From Tropicimonas sp033101155 (lineage in GTDB: Bacteria; Pseudomonadota; Alphaproteobacteria; Rhodobacterales; Rhodobacteraceae), in the NCBI RefSeq assembly GCF_033101155.1, contig NZ_JAWMPX010000008.1, positions 124,001 through 188,000 on the forward strand: 64,000 bases of DNA, given 5' to 3'. Below, in pieces: positions 8,340 to 17,540 of this stretch. The notes below the pieces were generated by a model. That model was not told the origin of the DNA. It ran no database searches and saw nothing but the letters and a program-made list of their open reading frames with translations. The translations under genes were made by a program, and so were the position numbers. The first letter of the stretch is position 1. Every line of letters starts with the position of its first letter.

Positions 8340-9836
8340 ATGGCTGAAGAAGCCCTTGAATCCGCTGCTGGCGGTGCTGCTGCCGAAGCGACGGAATCCG
8401 ATTTCGCATCCCTTCTGAAACAGGAGTTCCGTCCGCGCACCGATGCCGCGCAATCGGCGGTAGAGAACGCGGTAAAGACGCTGGCGCAGCAGGCGCTGGC
8501 GAATGCCAATGTCATCTCCGACGACGTGCTGAATTCGCTGGAATCGATCATCGCCCAGATCGACAAGAAGCTGACCGAACAGGTCAACCTGATCATCCAC
8601 CACGACGAATACCAGAAGCTTGAGAGCGCCTGGCGGGGCCTGCATCACCTGGTCAACAATACCGAGACCGACGAGATGCTGAAGATCCGGGTCATGCCGA
8701 TCTCCAAGAAGGAACTGCACAAGACCCTGCGCAAGTACAAGGGGACGGCCTGGGACCAGTCGCCGATCTTCAAGAAGCTCTACGAAGAAGAATATGGTGT
8801 CTTCGGTGGCGAGCCTTATGGCTGCCTTGTCGGTGATTATCATTTCAACCACAGCCCGCCCGATGTCGAGCTGCTGGGCGAGATGGCCAAGATCTCTGCG
8901 GCGATCCATGCCCCCTTCATCACCGGGGCCGACCCGTCGCTGATGCAGTTCGAGACCTGGCAGGAGCTCAACAACCCGCGCGACCTGACCAAGGTCTTCA
9001 CCACGCCGGAATATGCCGCCTGGCGCAGCCTGCGAGAGAGCGAGGATTCCAAGTATCTTGGCCTCACCATGCCGCGTTTCCTGGCCCGTCAGCCCTATGG
9101 TTCCAAGGGCGACCCGGTGGACGAGTTCGACTTCGAGGAAGAGACCGGCAATGCCGAGTCGGAATATTTCTCGTGGGCCAACTCCGCCTATGCGATGGCG
9201 GCGAACATCACCAGGTCCTTCAAGATGTATGGCTGGTGCTCGCGCATTCGCGGCGTGGAATCGGGCGGTACGGTGGAAGGTCTGCCGACCCACACCTTCC
9301 CGACGGCCGATGGCGGGGTGGACATGAAATGTCCCACCGAGATCTCGATCCCCGAGCGGCGCGAGGCGGAACTGTCCAAGAACGGGATGCTGCCGCTGAT
9401 CCATCGTAAGAACTCGGATCTCGCGGCGTTCATCGGCGCGCAATCGCTACATGCCCCGGCCGAATATGACGATCCGGACGCCACGGCGAATGCGAACCTT
9501 GCCGCGCGGCTGCCCTATCTCTTCGCCACATGCCGCTTCGCGCATTACCTGAAGAAGATGGTCCACGACAAGATCGGCTCCTTCAAGAGCCGGGACGACA
9601 TGCAGGTCTGGTTGCAGAAATGGATCAACCAGTATGTTGATTACAACCCCGCCCATTCCAGCGAAGATACCAAGGCGATGAAGCCGCTGACGGCGGCCGA
9701 GGTCGTGGTGCAGGAAGTCGAGGGCAATCCCGGGTACTACACGTCGCAGTTCTTTCTGCGGCCCCATTACCAGCTCGAGGGCCTGACGGTGTCCCTCCGG
9801 CTGGTCTCGAAGTTGCCCTCCGAGAAGGGCGCGTAA
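8340..9836 (+). CDS. tssC: Type VI secretion contractile sheath large subunit TssC (VipB)
   Basis: 498 residues, full length for the family. Conserved blocks are YQKLESAWRGLHHLVNNTETD (about residues 84-104), FGGEPYGCLVGDYHF, PFITGADPSLMQF, and the C-terminal part with FFLRPHYQLEGLTVSLRLVS. Forms the sheath with TssB; contraction drives the Hcp tube out. The ribosome site GGGGGAGGAG overlaps the end of tssB, so translation is coupled. Nothing is missing compared with the family. Confidence 0.97.
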   Translation: MAEEALESAAGGAAAEATESDFASLLKQEFRPRTDAAQSAVENAVKTLAQQALANANVISDDVLNSLESIIAQIDKKLTEQVNLIIHHDEYQKLESAWRGLHHLVNNTETDEMLKIRVMPISKKELHKTLRKYKGTAWDQSPIFKKLYEEEYGVFGGEPYGCLVGDYHFNHSPPDVELLGEMAKISAAIHAPFITGADPSLMQFETWQELNNPRDLTKVFTTPEYAAWRSLRESEDSKYLGLTMPRFLARQPYGSKGDPVDEFDFEEETGNAESEYFSWANSAYAMAANITRSFKMYGWCSRIRGVESGGTVEGLPTHTFPTADGGVDMKCPTEISIPERREAELSKNGMLPLIHRKNSDLAAFIGAQSLHAPAEYDDPDATANANLAARLPYLFATCRFAHYLKKMVHDKIGSFKSRDDMQVWLQKWINQYVDYNPAHSSEDTKAMKPLTAAEVVVQEVEGNPGYYTSQFFLRPHYQLEGLTVSLRLVSKLPSEKGA

Positions 9837-9843
9837 TTCCACG

Positions 9844-9871
9844 GCCGGGCGTCTTTTGCCGGGCGCCCGGC
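9844..9871 (+). other. RNA hairpin between tssC and hcp
   Basis: Stem GCCGGGCG (9844-9851) / CGCCCGGC (9864-9871). The right half also forms a competing perfect 14-base palindrome (9858-9871), so two mutually exclusive folds are possible. It lies 50 bases before the hcp start. There is no T-run. Confidence 0.5.
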
Positions 9872-9921
9872 TATCACGTAACGGGGTCGATTTGCCCCAA
9901 CTACTTTAAGGAGAAAGCGTT

Positions 9922-10407
9922 ATGGCTGTTGACATGTTCCTCGATCTCGAGGGCGAAATCGCAGGTGAATCTAAGGACGATTCCCACAAGGACGAAATCG
10001 ATGTTCTGGCGTGGTCCTGGGGCATGTCCCAGTCCGGCAGCTTCCATGTCGGTGGTGGCGGCGGTGCCGGCAAGGCGAATTTCCAGGACATCTCGGTGAC
10101 CAAGTGGATCGACAAGTCCTCTCCGATCCTGATGTTGTATTGCGCCAATGGCGACCATTTCAAAAAGGCCCAGCTGACCGTCCGCAAGGCCGGTAAGGAT
10201 CCGCTTGAATACCTGATCATCAAGATGAACAAGGTTATGGTCACGGCGGTCAGTACGGGTGGATCCGGAGGCGAAGACAAGCTGACCGAAAACGTCGTGC
10301 TGAACTTCGCCGAAGCCGAAGTCTACTATTCCGAACAGAAAGACGACGGTACCGAAGGCGACAAGCCGGAATTCAAGTGGAACATTGCCGGTAACGTACA
10401 GATGTAA
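9922..10407 (+). CDS. hcp: Type VI secretion tube protein Hcp (TssD)
   Basis: 161 residues, normal for Hcp. Family features are MAVDMFLDLEGEIAGESKDD at the start, then DEIDVLAWSWGMSQSGS, and a central KASPI-like segment (TKWIDKSSPILMLYCANG). Hcp hexamers stack into the tube that carries effectors and is the main secreted product of a T6SS. The ribosome site AAGGAG lies 9 bases before ATG and is close to ideal. The gene sits alone between two strong hairpins, which fits the very high Hcp level that the system needs. Confidence 0.97.
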   Translation: MAVDMFLDLEGEIAGESKDDSHKDEIDVLAWSWGMSQSGSFHVGGGGGAGKANFQDISVTKWIDKSSPILMLYCANGDHFKKAQLTVRKAGKDPLEYLIIKMNKVMVTAVSTGGSGGEDKLTENVVLNFAEAEVYYSEQKDDGTEGDKPEFKWNIAGNVQM

Positions 10408-10429
10408 GCAGATTGCTTTCCAAGACAAT

Positions 10430-10458
10430 TGCCTCACCGGACCCAATCCGGTGGGGCA
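10430..10458 (+). terminator. Strong hairpin after hcp
   Basis: 12-bp stem TGCCTCACCGGA (10430-10441) / TCCGGTGGGGCA (10447-10458) with a 5-base loop; the only irregular pair is a U-G wobble. It lies 22 bases after the hcp stop. It is followed by GCGCGAATTT rather than a pure T-run, so partial termination or 3'-end protection of hcp mRNA is the likely role. Confidence 0.6.
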
Positions 10459-10488
10459 GCGCGAATTTGCATCAGAGTGGAGCTTTTC

Positions 10489-11304
10489 ATGTCCAGCCGC
10501 GCCCATGAGCTTCTGCTCGCCAATGATCTTTCCGGTGCTCTCGACGCGCTCCAGGATGCCGTGCGCGCCAATCCGGCGGATTCAAAGCTGCGGATCTTCC
10601 TGTTCCAGCTTCTCTGTGTCACCGGCGACTGGAAACGCGCGATCAACCAGCTCAAGCTCTCGGCGACGATGGACGAGGCGGCGCTCGAGATGGCCAAGGC
10701 CTATCGCGAGGTGATCCGCTGCGAGGTGTTCCGCGAGGCGGTCTTTACCGGCGAGCGCGAGCCGCTTGTCTTCGGCGAGCCGCAGGAATGGGTCGCATTG
10801 CTGATGGAGGCGCTGAAGCTGCTTGCGGGCGGCAAGGCTGCCGAGGCGGCAGATCTGCGCGCCCGCGCCTTCGAGGCCGCGCCCGCCATGGGCGGCGAGA
10901 TCAACGACACCCGCTTCGAGTGGGTTGCGGATGCGGATATGCGGCTGGGGCCGGTTCTGGAGGCGGTGGTCAATGGCCGCTATTTCTGGATGCCCTTCGC
11001 GGCAATCTCCGAGATACATGTCGACGAGCCGACGGACCTGCGCGACGCGGTCTGGACCGGCGCGCGGATTACGCTGCAGAATGGCGGCGAGGTGACGGCT
11101 TTCATCCCGACACGTTACCCGGGCACCTGCGAAAGCGGCGATGGCGCCGCGATGCTGGCAAAGCGGACGGACTGGATTGATGCCGGCGCAGAGACCTTTA
11201 CCGGGATTGGCCAACGGCTGCTGGCGACCGAGGCCGAAGATGTGGCGCTGATGGATCTGCGCAGCCTCAAGATGGATGAGGCCACCCCGCCTTCCGAGAC
11301 CTGA
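10489..11304 (+). CDS. tagJ: Type VI secretion accessory protein TagJ (ImpE family)
   Basis: 271 residues from ATG 10489, with GTGGAG upstream; the frame is open earlier but starts inside the hcp hairpin region. The N-terminal TPR-like helices (LLANDLSGALDALQDAVRANPADSKLRIFLFQLLC) and the C-terminal ImpE block (RYFWMPFAAISEIHVDEPTDLRDAVW, then IPTRYPGTCESGD) are typical. In Pseudomonas and other systems TagJ binds the TssB N-terminus and connects the sheath with the ClpV ATPase. Its presence places this T6SS among the TagJ-containing types. It is followed by tssE after 3 bases. Confidence 0.9.
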   Translation: MSSRAHELLLANDLSGALDALQDAVRANPADSKLRIFLFQLLCVTGDWKRAINQLKLSATMDEAALEMAKAYREVIRCEVFREAVFTGEREPLVFGEPQEWVALLMEALKLLAGGKAAEAADLRARAFEAAPAMGGEINDTRFEWVADADMRLGPVLEAVVNGRYFWMPFAAISEIHVDEPTDLRDAVWTGARITLQNGGEVTAFIPTRYPGTCESGDGAAMLAKRTDWIDAGAETFTGIGQRLLATEAEDVALMDLRSLKMDEATPPSET

Positions 11305-11307
11305 TTA

Positions 11308-11805
11308 ATGGCCGACAAGACGATAGACGACCGATTGCAGCCTTCGCTGCTGGACCGGTTGACGGATGACGCTCCGGGGACGCAGTCCGAGTCCCGCGAC
11401 GCACGGGTGATCGATATCCGCCGGCTGCGCGGCATCCTGCGCCGCGATCTCGCCTGGCTGCTCAACACCAACAACAACGAGGCCTGGATCGACCGCGAGG
11501 CATATCCACATGCCTTTACGTCCGTGCTGAATTACGGCGTCTCGCCGGCGGCGGGCGGGGCGACGAACGAGCGCCGGGTCGAGATGATCCGCGTCGCGCT
11601 GATCGAGGCCGTGCGCCAGTTCGAGCCGCGCTTGCGGCCGGAATCGATCGACGTGCGGCTGCGCCAGGACGAGGATAGCGGTCCGATGACGATCTTCTTC
11701 GACATTCAGGGCGACATGTGGGCCCAGCCTTTTCCAATGGAGCTCTATCTGCGCTCCGAGGTCGACCTGATGACCGGCTGGCTGGACCTGGAAGAGCGGG
11801 GCTGA
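11308..11805 (+). CDS. tssE: Type VI secretion baseplate protein TssE (gp25-like)
   Basis: 165 residues with the gp25/lysozyme-like fold of phage baseplate wedges: LQPSLLDRLTDD at the N-terminus, then RDLAWLLNTNNNEAW, FTSVLNYGVSP, and the C-terminal EPRLRPESIDVRL region with FFDIQGDMWAQPFPMELYLRSE. The family EPRL-type motif is intact. It sits between tagJ (3-base gap) and tssF (4-base gap). TssE nucleates the sheath at the TssK-F-G wedge. Confidence 0.95.
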   Translation: MADKTIDDRLQPSLLDRLTDDAPGTQSESRDARVIDIRRLRGILRRDLAWLLNTNNNEAWIDREAYPHAFTSVLNYGVSPAAGGATNERRVEMIRVALIEAVRQFEPRLRPESIDVRLRQDEDSGPMTIFFDIQGDMWAQPFPMELYLRSEVDLMTGWLDLEERG

Positions 11806-11809
11806 GCGC

Positions 11810-13687
11810 ATGGACACACGCCTTCTGCGCCATTACGAATCCGAGCTCGCCTATCTGCGCGAGATGGGCGAGGAGTTCGCCAATGCCTATCCCAAGATCG
11901 CCGCGCGACTTGGGCTGGAGGGGCTGGAGGTGCTCGACCCCTATGTCGAGCGGTTGCTCGAAGGCTCGGCCTTCCTCTCGGCGCGGGTTCAGCTCGAACT
12001 GGAGCTGCAATATCCGCAGCTCACCAGCCACCTGCTGGAGATCGTCTACCCGCATTACCTCGCGCCGACGCCCTCGATGATGGTGTCCCAGCTTCATCCG
12101 GACATGGAGAATGCCGATCTGGTTGATGGCTACACCATCGAGCGGGGCACGCAGCTGCGGTCTGCCTCGCCGGATGGCGCCTCCTCTCCATGCGTTTTCC
12201 GCACCGGCGCCGACCTGACTCTCTGGCCGATCATCGTGGCGGAGGCGGAATATATCGACGGGCGCGGCGAGTTGGTTGCGGCGGGTGTGGCCGGAGCGAC
12301 AGAGGCCCGCGCGGGCATTCGCATGCGCCTGCGTCGCCATGGCGGGGCGCCGTTGGCCGAACTGGCGAAGCTCGACGCGCTGACCTTCTTCCTTGGCGGG
12401 CAGGGGGGCGCGGGCTGGAAGCTGCTGGAGCTGCTCTGCACCGAGACGACCGGGCTCGTGGCCCGTTCCACCGACCGGCGTGCCGACTGGGTCGAACCGC
12501 TCCGGGGCGCGCTCAACCATCGTGGCTTCGACCGCGAGGAGGCGCTGCTGCCAACCCCGCGTCGCTCCTTCGACGGCTACCGGCTGCTGCAGGAATATTT
12601 CGCCATGCCGCAGCGCTTTTTCTTCACCGAATTGACCGGCCTGGCGCCGGCGCTGATGCGGGCCACGGGCGATGATGTCGACATATACATCCTGCTGCGC
12701 GACGGCCTGCCGGAGATCGCGCCCGCGATCAAGCCGGAGGCGTTCCACCTCAATTGCGTCCCGGCGGTGAACCTCTTCGAGAAGCGCTGCGACCGTGTCC
12801 ACGTGACCCGCGGCGATTTCGAGCAGCATGTCGTGCCGGACCGCACCGCGCCGCTCGATTACGAGATCCACTCCGTCCAGAGCGTGACCGCCATCGGCAC
12901 GGAAGGCGATCTCGACGTGCCCTTCGAGCCGTTCTACTCGGTCGATGACCTGACGCCGCTGGGAGACAGCGGCAAGTGTTTCTACACCGTTTCGCGCAAG
13001 ATGCGGCAGCGCAACGAACGCGAGCGGCTGCGGGGCGGGCGGACGAACTATCTCGGCTCCGAGGCCTATGTCTCGCTGGTCGATGGCGACAACGCGCCCT
13101 ATCGCTCCGATGTCAGCCAGCTCGCCGTGCGGGCCGTGGTGACCAACCGGGACCTGCCGCTGCTGCTCTCGTCCGGCGCGCCGGATCTTTTCCACCTGCC
13201 CGAAGGCGGCCCGGTGGCGCATGTCACGACCCCCGTGTCGCCAACCCGCCCGCGCCCGACCTTCGCGCAGGGCGACACGGCCTGGCGGCTGATCTCGCAT
13301 CTGGGACTGAACTACCTCTCCATCGCCGACAGCGAAGGCGGGGCGGGGGCGGCCGCGCTGCGGGAGATGATCGGGCTCTACGCCCCCGACGGCGATCGCG
13401 CGGTGCGGCGCCAGCTCGAAGGCATCACCACCGTTTCCTCCCGCCCCATCGTGCGGCGGATGAGCGACGGGATGCTTTCCACGGCGGTGCGCGGGCTCGA
13501 GGTGCGGATCGATGTTGACGAGAGCTTCTTCGAGGGCGTCTCGGTCTATCTTCTCGGCGCGGTGCTGGAGCGTTTCCTGCGCGGGCATGCGACGATCAAC
13601 TCATTCACAGAAACGGCTCTGGTGAGCCAGCAGCGAGGGGAGCTGAAGCGATGGCGACCGGCGACGGGCCACGGCAGGATCATCTGA
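11810..13687 (+). CDS. tssF: Type VI secretion baseplate protein TssF (VasA)
   Basis: 625 residues, usual length. N-terminal signature LLRHYESELAYLREMGEEFA and PKIAARLGLEGLEVLDPYVERLLEGSAFLSAR; central PQRFFFTELTGL; the C-terminal region ends in VLERFLRGHATINSFTET. TssF with TssG makes the wedge arms of the T6SS baseplate. It overlaps tssG by 37 bases, so the C-terminal tail after GELKRW is read in two frames. Confidence 0.96.
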   Translation: MDTRLLRHYESELAYLREMGEEFANAYPKIAARLGLEGLEVLDPYVERLLEGSAFLSARVQLELELQYPQLTSHLLEIVYPHYLAPTPSMMVSQLHPDMENADLVDGYTIERGTQLRSASPDGASSPCVFRTGADLTLWPIIVAEAEYIDGRGELVAAGVAGATEARAGIRMRLRRHGGAPLAELAKLDALTFFLGGQGGAGWKLLELLCTETTGLVARSTDRRADWVEPLRGALNHRGFDREEALLPTPRRSFDGYRLLQEYFAMPQRFFFTELTGLAPALMRATGDDVDIYILLRDGLPEIAPAIKPEAFHLNCVPAVNLFEKRCDRVHVTRGDFEQHVVPDRTAPLDYEIHSVQSVTAIGTEGDLDVPFEPFYSVDDLTPLGDSGKCFYTVSRKMRQRNERERLRGGRTNYLGSEAYVSLVDGDNAPYRSDVSQLAVRAVVTNRDLPLLLSSGAPDLFHLPEGGPVAHVTTPVSPTRPRPTFAQGDTAWRLISHLGLNYLSIADSEGGAGAAALREMIGLYAPDGDRAVRRQLEGITTVSSRPIVRRMSDGMLSTAVRGLEVRIDVDESFFEGVSVYLLGAVLERFLRGHATINSFTETALVSQQRGELKRWRPATGHGRII

Positions 13688-14682
13688 GATGGTTCGCCGG
13701 GCTCGAAGCAAAGCCCGGCGCGCATCACATCTGGCTGGCGATGCGGCTGATCGATGCCGCGCGCGACGGCCAGCACGGGCTCGGCGCGACGCGGCGCCCG
13801 TCCGAGGACGGCATGCGCTTCGGACAGGTGCCGTCGCTGGCCTTCCCGCCTGTGACGCTGACTGGCTTCAAGCCGGGCGAGGCAGGCGCGCCGGATCGGC
13901 TTACCAACCGGTTCTTCGGTTTCTTCGGCCCGTCCGGACCATTGCCGCTGCACCTGACCGAATATGCGCATGGCCGCCAGGCCAATGAGCGCGACGGCAC
14001 GTTCGTCGCCTTCGCGGATATGCTCACGCACCGCATGGCGACGCTGCTCTTTCGCGCCTGGAAAACCGGCCAGCCGGCGGCTGATCTCGACCGGGGCGCG
14101 GGCGGGCCACTGGAAAGCGTGGTGGCGGCGCTCTCGGGGCTGCATGGCACGCATCTGCGCGACCGCGACACGATGCCGGATCTCGCGAAGCGGCATTTCG
14201 CCGGCCATCTCGCGCCGGGTCCGCGCACACCGGAGGCGCTTGTGTCCATGCTTTCGGCGTTCTTTGACGCCGAGGTGCATATGGAGGAGTTCGTCGGCGA
14301 CTGGCTGGAGCTGGAGCCGGAGGATCACTGGCAGCTCGGTGGGCCGGTCGGGCTCGGTCAGGGCAGCGTGGTCGGCGACCGGGTCTGGAGCCGGGCGGCC
14401 AAGTTTCGCCTGCGCATCGGGCCACTGGACCGGGAGGAGTATGAGCGGCTTCTGCCCGGCGGGGCCTCGCTCGAGCGGATGGCGGACATCGTGCGCAACT
14501 ATGTGGGCGAGCTGCTGGACTGGGATGTGAACCTGGTGCTGCGCGCCGAGGAGGTTCCGGCCGCACAGCTCGGGGCGGACACGCAGCTCGGTCTGACAAG
14601 CTGGATCGGCGACCGGGCGGGGATGGGCGATGCGGATGAGCTGCATGTGAGCCCGCAGAGGGATATTCGACCGGCGGCCTGA
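13651..14682 (+). CDS. tssG: Type VI secretion baseplate protein TssG (VasB)
   Basis: 343 residues. Contains the family sequence RFGQVPSLAFPP near residue 60, FFGFFGPSGPLPLHLTEYA near 90, and the C-terminal LLDWDVNLVLRAEEVP. Start ATG 13651 lies inside the end of tssF, with GGGGAG 8 bases upstream. It works with TssF in the wedge. The next gene, tssH, follows after 36 bases. Confidence 0.95.
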   Translation: MATGDGPRQDHLRWFAGLEAKPGAHHIWLAMRLIDAARDGQHGLGATRRPSEDGMRFGQVPSLAFPPVTLTGFKPGEAGAPDRLTNRFFGFFGPSGPLPLHLTEYAHGRQANERDGTFVAFADMLTHRMATLLFRAWKTGQPAADLDRGAGGPLESVVAALSGLHGTHLRDRDTMPDLAKRHFAGHLAPGPRTPEALVSMLSAFFDAEVHMEEFVGDWLELEPEDHWQLGGPVGLGQGSVVGDRVWSRAAKFRLRIGPLDREEYERLLPGGASLERMADIVRNYVGELLDWDVNLVLRAEEVPAAQLGADTQLGLTSWIGDRAGMGDADELHVSPQRDIRPAA

Positions 14683-14718
14683 TGGCTGCCGGGGCAATTT
14701 TGAGGGAAGGGACGTTTC

Positions 14719-17457
14719 ATGTCGGAGATCAGCAGGGTCGCGTTGTTCGGGAAGCTCAATGAGCCGGGGTACAAGGCAGTCGAAGGGGCGACAGTCTTTT
14801 GCAAGATGCGTGGGAACCCTTACGTGGAGATTGTCCATTGGCTGGCCCAGATCGTCCAGCTGCCCGACAGCGACATCCACCGGATCATGCAGCATTACGA
14901 CCTCGATCCGTCGCGGCTGGCCGCCGACATGCAGAAGGCGCTGGACGCGTTGCCGCGTGGGGCGAGCTCGATTTCCGATCTCTCGGCGCATCTGGAGAAC
15001 GCGATGGAGCGGGCCTGGGTCTATGGGTCGCTGATGTATAACTCCAGCCAGGTCCGGACCGGCCACCTGGTCCTCGGCATGGTCAAGACCTCCGAGCTGC
15101 GCCACGTCCTGCACGGCATCTCCGGCGAGTTCCGCAAGGTGGGACCGGACGATCTCTCCGACAATTTCAACACCGTGGTCGACGGCTCTCCCGAAGACCG
15201 GTTGCGGCCGCAGGACGGCTCGGTGACCGGCGGCGGCGCCGTGCCCGGCGAGGCCTCCGGTGCGATGGCACCGGCCCAGATGGGCAAGGAGGAGGCGCTG
15301 GAGCAGTTCTGCACCGACATGACCGCGCAGGCGCGCGACGGCAAGATGGACCCGATTGTCGGGCGCGATGACGAGATCCGCCAGATCGTCGATATCCTGA
15401 TGCGCCGGCGTCAGAACAACCCGATCCTGACCGGCGAGGCCGGGGTCGGCAAGACGGCCGTGGTCGAGGGCTTTGCCCAGCGGATCGCGCGCGGGGATGT
15501 GCCGCCGACGATGAAGGATGCGCGGCTCTTGTCGCTCGATGTCGGCCTGCTGCAGGCGGGCGCGTCGATGAAGGGCGAGTTCGAGAACCGGCTGCGCTCG
15601 GTGATCGACGAGGTGCAGGCAAGCACTGTCCCGATCATCATGTTCGTCGATGAGACCCATACACTTGTCGGAGCGGGCGGTGCGGCCGGTACAGGGGACG
15701 CGGCAAACCTGCTCAAGCCCGCACTGGCGCGCGGCACGCTGCGCACCATCGGTGCGACGACCTGGGCCGAATACAAGAAGCATATCGAGAAGGATCCGGC
15801 GCTGACCCGGCGTTTCCAGGTCGTCCAGGTGGACGAGCCCGACGTGAAGAAGGGCGTTCTGATGATGCGCGGCATCGCCTCGATGCTGGAGAAGCACCAC
15901 AAGGTGCAGGTGCTCGACGAAGGGATCGAAGCGGCGGTGACGCTTTCGGCGCGCTATATCCCGGCCCGCCAGCTTCCCGACAAGTCCGTCTCCGTGCTCG
16001 ACACGGCCTGCGCGCGGGTGGCGGTGAGCCAGCATGCGGTGCCGGCGGAGGTCGATGACTGCCGCAAGCGGATCGATGCGCTGACCACGGAGCTGGAGAT
16101 CATCGACCGCGACGAGAGCGCCGGTTACGACGTGGATGACCGTCGCGAGGCGATCTCGGCACTCAAATCCGAGGAAGAGGCGCGGCTGGTGGAGCTGGAC
16201 GCCCGTTGGGAGCGCGAGAAGAGCGTGGTCGACGGGATCCTGGAACTCAGGGCGAAGCTCCGCGCCGGTGGGATGCCCGTCGACGAGACTGTCGAAGATG
16301 TGGCGGAGACCGCCGATGAAGAGGCCGCAGAGGACGCGGCCGGGAATGCCGCCGCGAAAGGTGAAGAGCGCTCCGCGCTCATGGCCGAACTGCGGGCGAA
16401 GAATGCCGAGCTGGTCGAAATTCAGGGCGAGCATCCGCTGATCCTGCCGATCGTGGACTCGCAGGCGGTGGCCTCCGTCATCGGCGACTGGACCGGCATT
16501 CCGGTCGGCCGCATGGTGCGCGACGAGATCCAGACCGTCCTGAACCTCGAAGATCATCTCGGCAAGCGGGTGATCGGACAGGATCACGCGATGGCGATGA
16601 TCTCCAAGCGCATCCAGACCAGCCGTGCGGGGCTCGACAATCCGTCCAAACCTATCGGTGTCTTCATGCTCGCCGGCACCTCCGGCGTCGGCAAGACAGA
16701 GACCGCGCTGGCGCTGGCCGAAGTGCTCTATGGCGGCGAGCAGAACGTCATCACCATCAACATGTCCGAATATCAGGAGGCGCATACGGTCTCCTCGCTC
16801 AAGGGCGCGCCTCCGGGCTATGTCGGCTATGGCGAGGGCGGTGTGCTGACAGAAGCGGTGCGGCGCAAACCCTATTCTGTGGTGCTGCTCGACGAAGTCG
16901 AGAAGGCACACCCGGATGTGCATGAGCTGTTCTTCCAGGTTTTCGACAAGGGCCATATGGAGGATGGCGAGGGCCGCTCCATCGACTTCCGCAACACGCT
17001 GATCCTGCTGACATCCAATGCCGGATCGGACCTGATCATGGATATGTGCGCCGATCCGGACCTGATGCCGGAGCCGGAGGGAATCGCCAAGGCGCTGCGC
17101 GAGCCGCTGCTGAAGATATTCCCCGCAGCTTTGCTGGGCCGCTTGGTGACCATCCCCTATTTCCCGCTCTCTCCGGAGATGATCGGCAAGATCACTGTGC
17201 TGCAACTCAACCGCATCAAGAAGCGGGTCGAGGAGAGCCACGGCGTGCCCTTCACCTATACCGATGCTGTGGTCGACACGATCGTCGAACGCTGCCAGGA
17301 GCTGGAATCGGGCGGTCGGATGATCGACGCCATCGTGACCAACACGATGCTGCCGGAGGTCTCGGCCGAGTTCCTGCGCCGGATGATGCAGGAGGAGTCG
17401 ATCAAAGGCGTCAATGTTGACGCTGCGGAGGGCGATTTCACGTATGATTTCGGCTGA
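14719..17457 (+). CDS. tssH: Type VI secretion AAA+ ATPase TssH (ClpV)
   Basis: 912 residues, a Clp/Hsp100 protein with two ATPase modules. It has an N-terminal Clp-N repeat region (about 1-155), first Walker A GEAGVGKT (about 240), first Walker B MFVDETH, a coiled middle domain (about 440-570) that is rich in Glu/Ala and somewhat long, second Walker A GTSGVGKT (about 653), and second Walker B VVLLDEVEKAH. ClpV disassembles the contracted TssB/TssC sheath for reuse. Both ATPase sites look intact. Its distinction from ClpB rests on the operon and on the divergent Clp-N. Confidence 0.96.
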   Translation: MSEISRVALFGKLNEPGYKAVEGATVFCKMRGNPYVEIVHWLAQIVQLPDSDIHRIMQHYDLDPSRLAADMQKALDALPRGASSISDLSAHLENAMERAWVYGSLMYNSSQVRTGHLVLGMVKTSELRHVLHGISGEFRKVGPDDLSDNFNTVVDGSPEDRLRPQDGSVTGGGAVPGEASGAMAPAQMGKEEALEQFCTDMTAQARDGKMDPIVGRDDEIRQIVDILMRRRQNNPILTGEAGVGKTAVVEGFAQRIARGDVPPTMKDARLLSLDVGLLQAGASMKGEFENRLRSVIDEVQASTVPIIMFVDETHTLVGAGGAAGTGDAANLLKPALARGTLRTIGATTWAEYKKHIEKDPALTRRFQVVQVDEPDVKKGVLMMRGIASMLEKHHKVQVLDEGIEAAVTLSARYIPARQLPDKSVSVLDTACARVAVSQHAVPAEVDDCRKRIDALTTELEIIDRDESAGYDVDDRREAISALKSEEEARLVELDARWEREKSVVDGILELRAKLRAGGMPVDETVEDVAETADEEAAEDAAGNAAAKGEERSALMAELRAKNAELVEIQGEHPLILPIVDSQAVASVIGDWTGIPVGRMVRDEIQTVLNLEDHLGKRVIGQDHAMAMISKRIQTSRAGLDNPSKPIGVFMLAGTSGVGKTETALALAEVLYGGEQNVITINMSEYQEAHTVSSLKGAPPGYVGYGEGGVLTEAVRRKPYSVVLLDEVEKAHPDVHELFFQVFDKGHMEDGEGRSIDFRNTLILLTSNAGSDLIMDMCADPDLMPEPEGIAKALREPLLKIFPAALLGRLVTIPYFPLSPEMIGKITVLQLNRIKKRVEESHGVPFTYTDAVVDTIVERCQELESGGRMIDAIVTNTMLPEVSAEFLRRMMQEESIKGVNVDAAEGDFTYDFG

Positions 17458-17464
17458 TTGGCGT

Positions 17465-17485
17465 AAACACGGGCAAGGCGTGTTT
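17465..17485 (+). other. Hairpin between tssH and vgrG
   Basis: Perfect 7-bp stem AAACACG (17465-17471) / CGTGTTT (17479-17485), 7-base loop, starting 8 bases after the tssH stop. The remaining 55 bases before vgrG carry no clear promoter. It could separate the baseplate/ATPase genes from vgrG. Confidence 0.35.
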
Positions 17486-17540
17486 GGTAGAATGGTCCGG
17501 TCGTGGTTAGACTGGGCCATATTGAGAGATTGGATTTGCC

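Noticed and set aside
14719..17457. Reading tssH as the general chaperone clpB
   Set aside because: Position inside the tss operon with tagJ and a divergent Clp-N point to ClpV.
11516..17520. Very long minus-strand open frames (690 and 1324 codons) opposite tssE-tssH
   Set aside because: They mirror the codon pattern of the T6SS genes on the plus strand, are rich in Arg/His/Gln, and show no domain. They are shadows of high-GC genes.
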